A DNA stretch of 9,482 bases from Candidatus Sulfotelmatobacter sp. (lineage in GTDB: Bacteria; Acidobacteriota; Terriglobia; Terriglobales; Acidobacteriaceae): assembly GCA_030044775.1 (NCBI GenBank), contig JASICF010000603.1:1-9482 (forward strand). The letters run 5' to 3'. This document shows, one piece after another, positions 5,565-9,482 of the stretch (its first letter is position 1; each line of letters opens with the position of its first letter). Below the pieces are notes generated by a model that was not told the origin of the DNA, did no database searches, and saw only the letters and a list, made by a program, of their open reading frames with translations. A program made the translations under genes and the position numbers.

Positions 5565-6812
5565 ATGCGAATGTTCGTCGACATCATTCGGCAGTCGCTC
5601 GCCACTCTCTGGGCGCATAAGCTGCGCTCTTTCCTGACGATGTTTGGCATTGCGTGGGGCGTCGGCTCTCTGTTGCTTCTCGTGGGCCTCGGCGAAGGCT
5701 TTCGCAGCGGACAGGACAAGAATCTCGCCCAACTTGGCCAGGACATCATGTTTGTATTCCCTGGCCGCATTCCTGCCGTGGCCGGAAGCTACCAGTCCGG
5801 CCAGCCGTACTACATCACCTACGGAGATTATTTCGCGATTCGTGATCAGGCCAAATTCCTGCGTGCGGTTTCCCCCGTGCTTGAGCGCGACGACATTCGC
5901 GCAGTCAGCGACTATGGTTCCACGAGCGGGCAGGTGTTTGGCGTTGCCCCGGAATACAACCAGATTCGCAACACCCCGATTTCCCCGGGACGCTGGTTTA
6001 ACGACGAAGACAATCTGCAACGCCGCCGGGTTGCTGTTGTCGGATGGGAATTGCTGAAGAATATGTTTCCCGGAGAAGCCGCGGTTGGCAGCACCATCCT
6101 GCTCAACGACATGGACTTTCGTGTAATCGGCGTCATTCCCAAGATCGGCAAAGACGGTGAGAACGGCACTAACCACCGAATCTTCATACCGTTCGATACG
6201 ATGCGCGATCTTTTTCCGCTAATCGCGCAAAATTCGGAGAATGCCATTTCGTTTCTCAATTACCGCCCAATCAAGAAAGAGATGCACGTGGAAGCCATGA
6301 ACGAGGTCCACGCGATCATTGCCCGTCGCCACGGGTTCGACCCCCATCTCGAAGACGCCTTTAACGACTGGGATACGATCGATAGCTCCATACGCGTGGC
6401 CAAAATCTTTGACGCGATGGATTGGTTTCTGGGCGTGGTGGGAGTCGTGACGCTCGCGCTTGGGGCCATCGGAGTAATCAACATCATGCTGGTATCGGTC
6501 ACGGAGCGAACCAGGGAAATCGGTCTGCGAAAGGCATTAGGCGCTACTCACCGCAACATCATGACCCAGTTTTTCATCGAGGGCGCTTTCCTAACGGCAT
6601 TCAGCGGTGGCATTGGGCTTGCGATTTGCACCGCGTTTGTAACGCTGTTGGCCCAGTTGCCGGCGCCGGAAGGATTTGACACGCCGCGGATCGTTCCAGC
6701 ATCGGCCGTGGCGGCCATCCTTTCGTTATCCGTTGCAGGTATTGTCGCGGGATTGTACCCGGCACGCAAAGCTGCGCTGCTTCCCCCAGTGGAAGCGTTG
6801 CGGCAGGAGTAA
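5565..6812 (+). CDS. MacB/FtsX-type ABC transporter permease A
   Basis: A 415-residue inner-membrane permease of the MacB family. Architecture: transmembrane segment about 22-45, a large periplasmic domain about 46-283 (MacB_PCD type), then the FtsX domain with three membrane segments at about 287-312, 334-362 and 378-401. Signatures are NIMLVSVTERTREIGLRKALGA (306-327) and GLYPARKAALLPPVEALRQE at the C-terminus. Proteins of this type dimerise and couple to a LolD/MacB-type ATPase to move lipoproteins, peptides or drugs across the envelope. There is no ATPase domain in the protein and no ATPase gene next to it. Start: ATG 5565 has GGAG seven bases upstream; TTG 5550 lies upstream of that site and ATG 5571 is too far from it. 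It is followed after 17 bases by permease B, so a heterodimer is likely. The substrate cannot be told from sequence. Confidence 0.93.
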   Translation: MRMFVDIIRQSLATLWAHKLRSFLTMFGIAWGVGSLLLLVGLGEGFRSGQDKNLAQLGQDIMFVFPGRIPAVAGSYQSGQPYYITYGDYFAIRDQAKFLRAVSPVLERDDIRAVSDYGSTSGQVFGVAPEYNQIRNTPISPGRWFNDEDNLQRRRVAVVGWELLKNMFPGEAAVGSTILLNDMDFRVIGVIPKIGKDGENGTNHRIFIPFDTMRDLFPLIAQNSENAISFLNYRPIKKEMHVEAMNEVHAIIARRHGFDPHLEDAFNDWDTIDSSIRVAKIFDAMDWFLGVVGVVTLALGAIGVINIMLVSVTERTREIGLRKALGATHRNIMTQFFIEGAFLTAFSGGIGLAICTAFVTLLAQLPAPEGFDTPRIVPASAVAAILSLSVAGIVAGLYPARKAALLPPVEALRQE

Positions 6813-6835
6813 TCACGTTTGGAGTAATTATGTTT
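6806..6835 (+). repeat. Imperfect 15-bp tandem repeat at the junction of the two permease genes
   Basis: GGAGTAATCACGTTT (6806-6820) is followed directly by GGAGTAATTATGTTT (6821-6835), 13 of 15 bases identical. The first copy contains the TAA stop of permease A; the second supplies GGAG and ATG of permease B with a 5-base spacing. In the first copy the position matching the ATG is ACG. It looks like a small duplication that separated the stop of A from the start of B. Confidence 0.7.
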
Positions 6836-8068
6836 GGCGACCTCGGAAAACAAGCCTTTGGAGCTTTGAAACACAACCGCCGCAGATCCATCCTTACGAT
6901 GCTCGGGATGGCGTGGGGCATTGCGACCGTAGTTTTGCTTTTGGCGTATGGAACCGGTTTTCAGGACGCGCTCATGATTGCTTTCCGCACGTTCGGGGGA
7001 AATCTGGTTGGCATTTTTCCGGGACACACTTCTCTTCAGGCAGGCGGCACGAAAGCGGGCACGCAGATCCGATTGACTCGCGACGACCTCGACTACCTGC
7101 GCGCCGAAGTTCCCATGATCACCCGTATTTCCCCTGAGGTTGATAAACAAAGCCTGGTTTCTTTCGGCACCCGGAGCGGCAGCTACAACGTGCACGGCAT
7201 TTATTCCGGCTACGAAAAGATTCGCGCGCTCGATGTCGGAGAGGGAGCATTTTTTGGCGAGCAGGATGACTACACTCATTCGCGCGTGGCGGTTATCGGA
7301 TCGACCGTGAAGAAGAAGCTTTTCTCCGGGCAGAATGCGATTGGCGAGAGCATTCGCATCGATGGCATTTCGTACAAAGTAATCGCCATTCTCCGGCACA
7401 CCATTTCCAATGGCGATGAGGATATGAACTCGCTCGTCTATGTGCCCTACAGCGCCATGAGCGACCTGAAGAATTCTTATTATCTTGACGGAATATTCAT
7501 GGATTACGAAGGCGACCACGCCAAGTGTGTTGCGGCGGTGCGCGATTCCATGGCCTTTCACCATGGGTTTGATCCCAAAGACGACCGGGCAATTTTTGTT
7601 TTCGACGCCGTTAAGGATCTCGCGGATCTTACGGTAATCACGGTCGGCATAAAAATTCTGCTTGGATTCATCGGATTGCTTACGCTTGGTATCGGGGGCG
7701 TTGGACTTATGAACATCATGCTGGTTTCCGTCACGCAACGCACCCGTGAAATTGGCATCGAGAAGGCGCTCGGCGCTCACCGCTGGCACATCCTGTTGCA
7801 GTTTCTAGCGGAGGCTCTGGCGATCACGGCGTTGGGAGGACTGCTGGGAGTGGCACTGGCCTATATTGTCTCGTGGTCGGTGGGGTCGCTCACTCTATGG
7901 AGCGCATTTATCGAAGACGCCAGCGAAGGCGACATTCACCTGTATATCAACTCTGCGACTTTGATGTGGTCGACGGCGATTCTCAGCTTCGTGGGGATCG
8001 TCAGCGGCATGTTACCGGCAATCAAAGCGGCAAGGCTGGATCCGATCGAAGCTCTGCGGTATGAGTAA
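6830..8068 (+). CDS. MacB/FtsX-type ABC transporter permease B
   Basis: A 412-residue paralogue of the preceding permease with the same plan: membrane segment about 20-41, periplasmic domain about 42-268, and FtsX membrane segments at about 273-300, 322-349 and 378-398. Signatures are GLMNIMLVSVTQRTREIG (292-309), EKALGA (311-316) and IKAARLDPIEALRYE at the end. The two proteins share motifs but differ clearly in the periplasmic domain, which fits a heterodimer rather than a recent duplication of whole genes. GGAG at 6821-6824 lies five bases before ATG 6830, and the gap to permease A is 17 bases, so both are surely in one transcript. No nucleotide-binding domain is present, and the ATPase must come from elsewhere if the complex is active. 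The substrate is unknown. No clear terminator follows the TAA at 8066-8068. Confidence 0.93.
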   Translation: MFGDLGKQAFGALKHNRRRSILTMLGMAWGIATVVLLLAYGTGFQDALMIAFRTFGGNLVGIFPGHTSLQAGGTKAGTQIRLTRDDLDYLRAEVPMITRISPEVDKQSLVSFGTRSGSYNVHGIYSGYEKIRALDVGEGAFFGEQDDYTHSRVAVIGSTVKKKLFSGQNAIGESIRIDGISYKVIAILRHTISNGDEDMNSLVYVPYSAMSDLKNSYYLDGIFMDYEGDHAKCVAAVRDSMAFHHGFDPKDDRAIFVFDAVKDLADLTVITVGIKILLGFIGLLTLGIGGVGLMNIMLVSVTQRTREIGIEKALGAHRWHILLQFLAEALAITALGGLLGVALAYIVSWSVGSLTLWSAFIEDASEGDIHLYINSATLMWSTAILSFVGIVSGMLPAIKAARLDPIEALRYE

Positions 8069-8112
8069 GCGACTGGTAGCCGGCCGAGATTCCGCTCTGT
8101 GCGCCGTTCGTG

Positions 8113-8147
8113 CTGATTCGTTCCGCCCCCTTCATCCTGATTCGTTC
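8113..8147 (+). repeat. Short direct repeat upstream of the small gene
   Basis: CTGATTCGTTC occurs at 8113-8123 and again at 8137-8147, a 24-base period. It lies just upstream of a TACAAT element at 8158-8163. It could be a binding site for a regulator or a chance or slippage repeat; only the repeat itself is seen. Confidence 0.4.
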
Positions 8148-8157
8148 TGTCCTGTTT

Positions 8158-8163
8158 TACAAT
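8158..8163 (+). promoter_or_regulatory. Possible -10 element for a leaderless transcript
   Basis: TACAAT matches five of six bases of the TATAAT consensus and ends six bases before GTG 8170. A transcript started from it would begin at or near that GTG. No good -35 hexamer is seen at the usual distance, so confidence is limited. Confidence 0.35.
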
Positions 8164-8169
8164 TCCTCT

Positions 8170-8487
8170 GTGCCGGAAACCGCAACGACTCGATTAGACC
8201 GAGTGCTCGCCCAGTTAAAGCTGTATGAGCATCCACTTCTGGACTTCTCCGCGCGAGCAAAAGGAGATGGCGTAGAAGTTATCATCCAGTTCAAGGACAA
8301 ATCGATTCCGGTTCACACCTATTATTTCGACTTGCACCCCCGAGATCTCGATCATCCACAGTTCGAGTGGAGCTTCCAGCGCCAGCTTTATGACGCTCTG
8401 CACGATTATTTCGTCGAAATGTTCATCCGCACGCCGCAGGACCGCACGCTTCGAAACCAAGAAGAGCGTCGACTCAAAGAACAGTGA
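8170..8487 (+). CDS. Small protein of unknown function coupled to the methyltransferase gene
   Basis: I do not recognise the family. From GTG 8170 the product is 105 residues, soluble, without signal or membrane segment. It starts with a helix (TRLDRVLAQLKLYEHPLL, 7-24), then strands (GVEVIIQFKD, 34-43; VHTYYFDLHPRD, 48-59), then a helix (FQRQLYDALHDYFVEMFI, 69-86) and a charged C-terminus rich in Arg, Glu and Gln. Its TGA overlaps the next start as GTGA (8484-8487), so the two proteins are probably made together. Start choice: no ribosome site precedes GTG 8170 or the in-frame GTG at 8110. Residues encoded from 8110 (LIRSAPFILIRSVLF) come from the direct repeat and do not look conserved-domain-like. 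A TACAAT element suggests transcription may start at 8170, which fits a leaderless start. Confidence 0.65.
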   Translation: MPETATTRLDRVLAQLKLYEHPLLDFSARAKGDGVEVIIQFKDKSIPVHTYYFDLHPRDLDHPQFEWSFQRQLYDALHDYFVEMFIRTPQDRTLRNQEERRLKEQ

Positions 8488-9482
8488 AGCCGGCTCCCAA
8501 AAGACCGCTGTTGGAAAGGATGGCACAGGAAATCCGCGAGCACGGCCCGATTCCGTTTTCGCGCTACATGGAACTCTGTCTGTATGATCCCGATTTCGGT
8601 TATTACTACTGCAACGCTGAACAATTTGGCAAGGCTGGGGATTTCTATACTTCGAGCGACGTACATGCTGTCTTTGGACGGTTATTGGCACGGCAATTCG
8701 AAGAAATGTGGCGGGGGTTGGGTTCGCCTGCCAGAATAAATCTGGTCGAACTCGGGCCTGGGCGTGGGCTTTTGGCGCAGGATGTTCTGGATTGGTCAGC
8801 AAAGAAGTTTCCGGATTTTTTCCGCGCGCTGCGTTACTTGCTCGTTGAACGCTCGCCTGCGCTGCGTCAGCGGATCCAGAGCACACTGAGCCGCCACATC
8901 CAATCTGCCCGCGCTCGCGTAGCAGAAATTTATCCCGATGAACCTCTCTCCAATGTAATTGTTTTCGCCAACGAATTCTTCGATGCCTTGCCGGTGGAAG
9001 TTCTCAGCACGCAAGGATCGCTGCGCATCGATTTAAGAAACGGTCGCTTCGTTGAAACGTGGGCAAGACCATCGCCCGGGGAATTGAAATTTCTCGACTG
9101 TTGCTCAGTCCATCCAGAAGATGGCGAGCGGCTGGAAGTGTGTCTCGCTGCGCAAGAAATCATGGATCGCATCGCCGCCAGTATTGATCGCGGCTTTTTC
9201 ATCGCCATCGATTACGGCTACACGCGCGAAGAACAACTTGCCGGCCGCCATCGCGGCACGCTCAAGGCGATCCGCCGGCATTCGATCAGCGCCAATCCTT
9301 ATGAAGCACCGGGTGAGCAGGACATTACGGCCGATGTGAACTTTACCGCTCTCGCCGCCACTTGCGAAAAACACGGGCTGCGCACTCGCAAGCTGATCAC
9401 GCAATCGCAATTCTTAATAGGAATCGGCGAACCCAATCAGTTCGCCGACGCATTTGAAGAATGCCGCTTGCCGCAGGAACAA
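8484..9482 (+). CDS. MidA/NDUFAF7-family SAM-dependent methyltransferase (3' end outside window)
   Basis: The first 333 codons are present and still open at the window edge. The family (COG1565, Methyltransf_28) includes mitochondrial NDUFAF7, which methylates an arginine of the complex I subunit NDUFS2; the bacterial target is not settled. Visible motifs are HGPIPFSRYME (20-30), LYDPDFGYYY (33-42), FGKAGDFYTSSDV (48-60), the SAM-binding loop ELGPGRG (89-95), FANEFFDALPVE (161-172), AIDYGYTREE (241-250) and APGEQDITADVNFTAL (275-290). The usual TxPEIS-like segment reads TSSDVH (56-61), perhaps a lineage variant. Start: GTG 8484 overlaps the upstream stop and gives the expected N-terminal helix (LLERMAQEIREHGPI). 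ATG 8520 would cut that helix, and the purine-rich bases before it are too close to serve as a ribosome site. Translation is probably coupled to the small gene before it. Confidence 0.92.
   Translation, partial: MKPAPKRPLLERMAQEIREHGPIPFSRYMELCLYDPDFGYYYCNAEQFGKAGDFYTSSDVHAVFGRLLARQFEEMWRGLGSPARINLVELGPGRGLLAQDVLDWSAKKFPDFFRALRYLLVERSPALRQRIQSTLSRHIQSARARVAEIYPDEPLSNVIVFANEFFDALPVEVLSTQGSLRIDLRNGRFVETWARPSPGELKFLDCCSVHPEDGERLEVCLAAQEIMDRIAASIDRGFFIAIDYGYTREEQLAGRHRGTLKAIRRHSISANPYEAPGEQDITADVNFTALAATCEKHGLRTRKLITQSQFLIGIGEPNQFADAFEECRLPQEQ

Noticed and set aside
5341..5770. Short minus-strand frames in and beyond the permease leader
   Set aside because: They lack ribosome sites, run into the permease gene antisense, and give Arg/Ser-rich products with no motif.
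6548..7789. A 413-codon open frame on the minus strand across both permease genes
   Set aside because: It lies antisense to two permeases with clear family signatures on the plus strand, spans their junction, and its product shows no recognisable motif. It is a by-product of codon composition.
8215..8886. A 223-codon minus-strand frame across the small gene and the methyltransferase start
   Set aside because: It is antisense to the methyltransferase motifs (GPIPFSRYME, ELGPGRG), which are clearly coding on the plus strand.

Overview
The window looks like a chromosomal segment of a Gram-negative, lipid A-making bacterium of moderately high G+C. An lpxB gene shows that lipopolysaccharide is made. 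The mix of an M1-peptidase-like secreted protein with a TPR tail, paired MacB/FtsX-type permeases and a MidA-type methyltransferase recalls Acidobacteriota (Koribacter/Terriglobia-like). That placement is inference from gene content; no marker gene here proves it. I see no mobile element, CRISPR array, tRNA or rRNA.

Layout: (1) 1-3340, plus strand: lpxB (lipid-A-disaccharide synthase), perhaps overlapping the last codons of an upstream gene, then a secreted M1-family homologue whose catalytic and zinc residues are almost all replaced and which ends in TPR repeats. (2) 3366-5222, three small genes in mixed orientation: a minus-strand Nudix hydrolase with a long proline-rich tail, a divergent plus-strand protein with two CxxC pairs, and a minus-strand single-domain protein that I compare tentatively with STAS/SpoIIAA-like proteins. 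A perfect 7-bp palindrome lies between the last two, convergent, genes. (3) 5223-5564, about 340 bases without a convincing gene. It ends in two stem-loops, the second of which contains the Shine-Dalgarno sequence of the next gene. (4) 5565-8068: two consecutive MacB/FtsX-type ABC permeases with no ATPase gene beside them; their junction carries an imperfect 15-bp tandem repeat. (5) 8170-9482: a small unrecognised protein, possibly translated from a leaderless mRNA, overlapping by GTGA with a MidA/NDUFAF7-family methyltransferase that runs off the window.

How the genes work together: LpxB acts at the cytoplasmic face of the inner membrane, the M1-like protein is predicted to be exported, and the permease pair is of the type that moves or extracts substrates at the inner membrane. 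Much of the window therefore concerns the cell envelope, but only the pairs permease A/B and small protein/methyltransferase look like true co-translated units.

I do not see a clear new multi-gene system. The strongest points for follow-up are the apparent M1 pseudoenzyme with TPRs and the structured leader of the ATPase-less permease pair.
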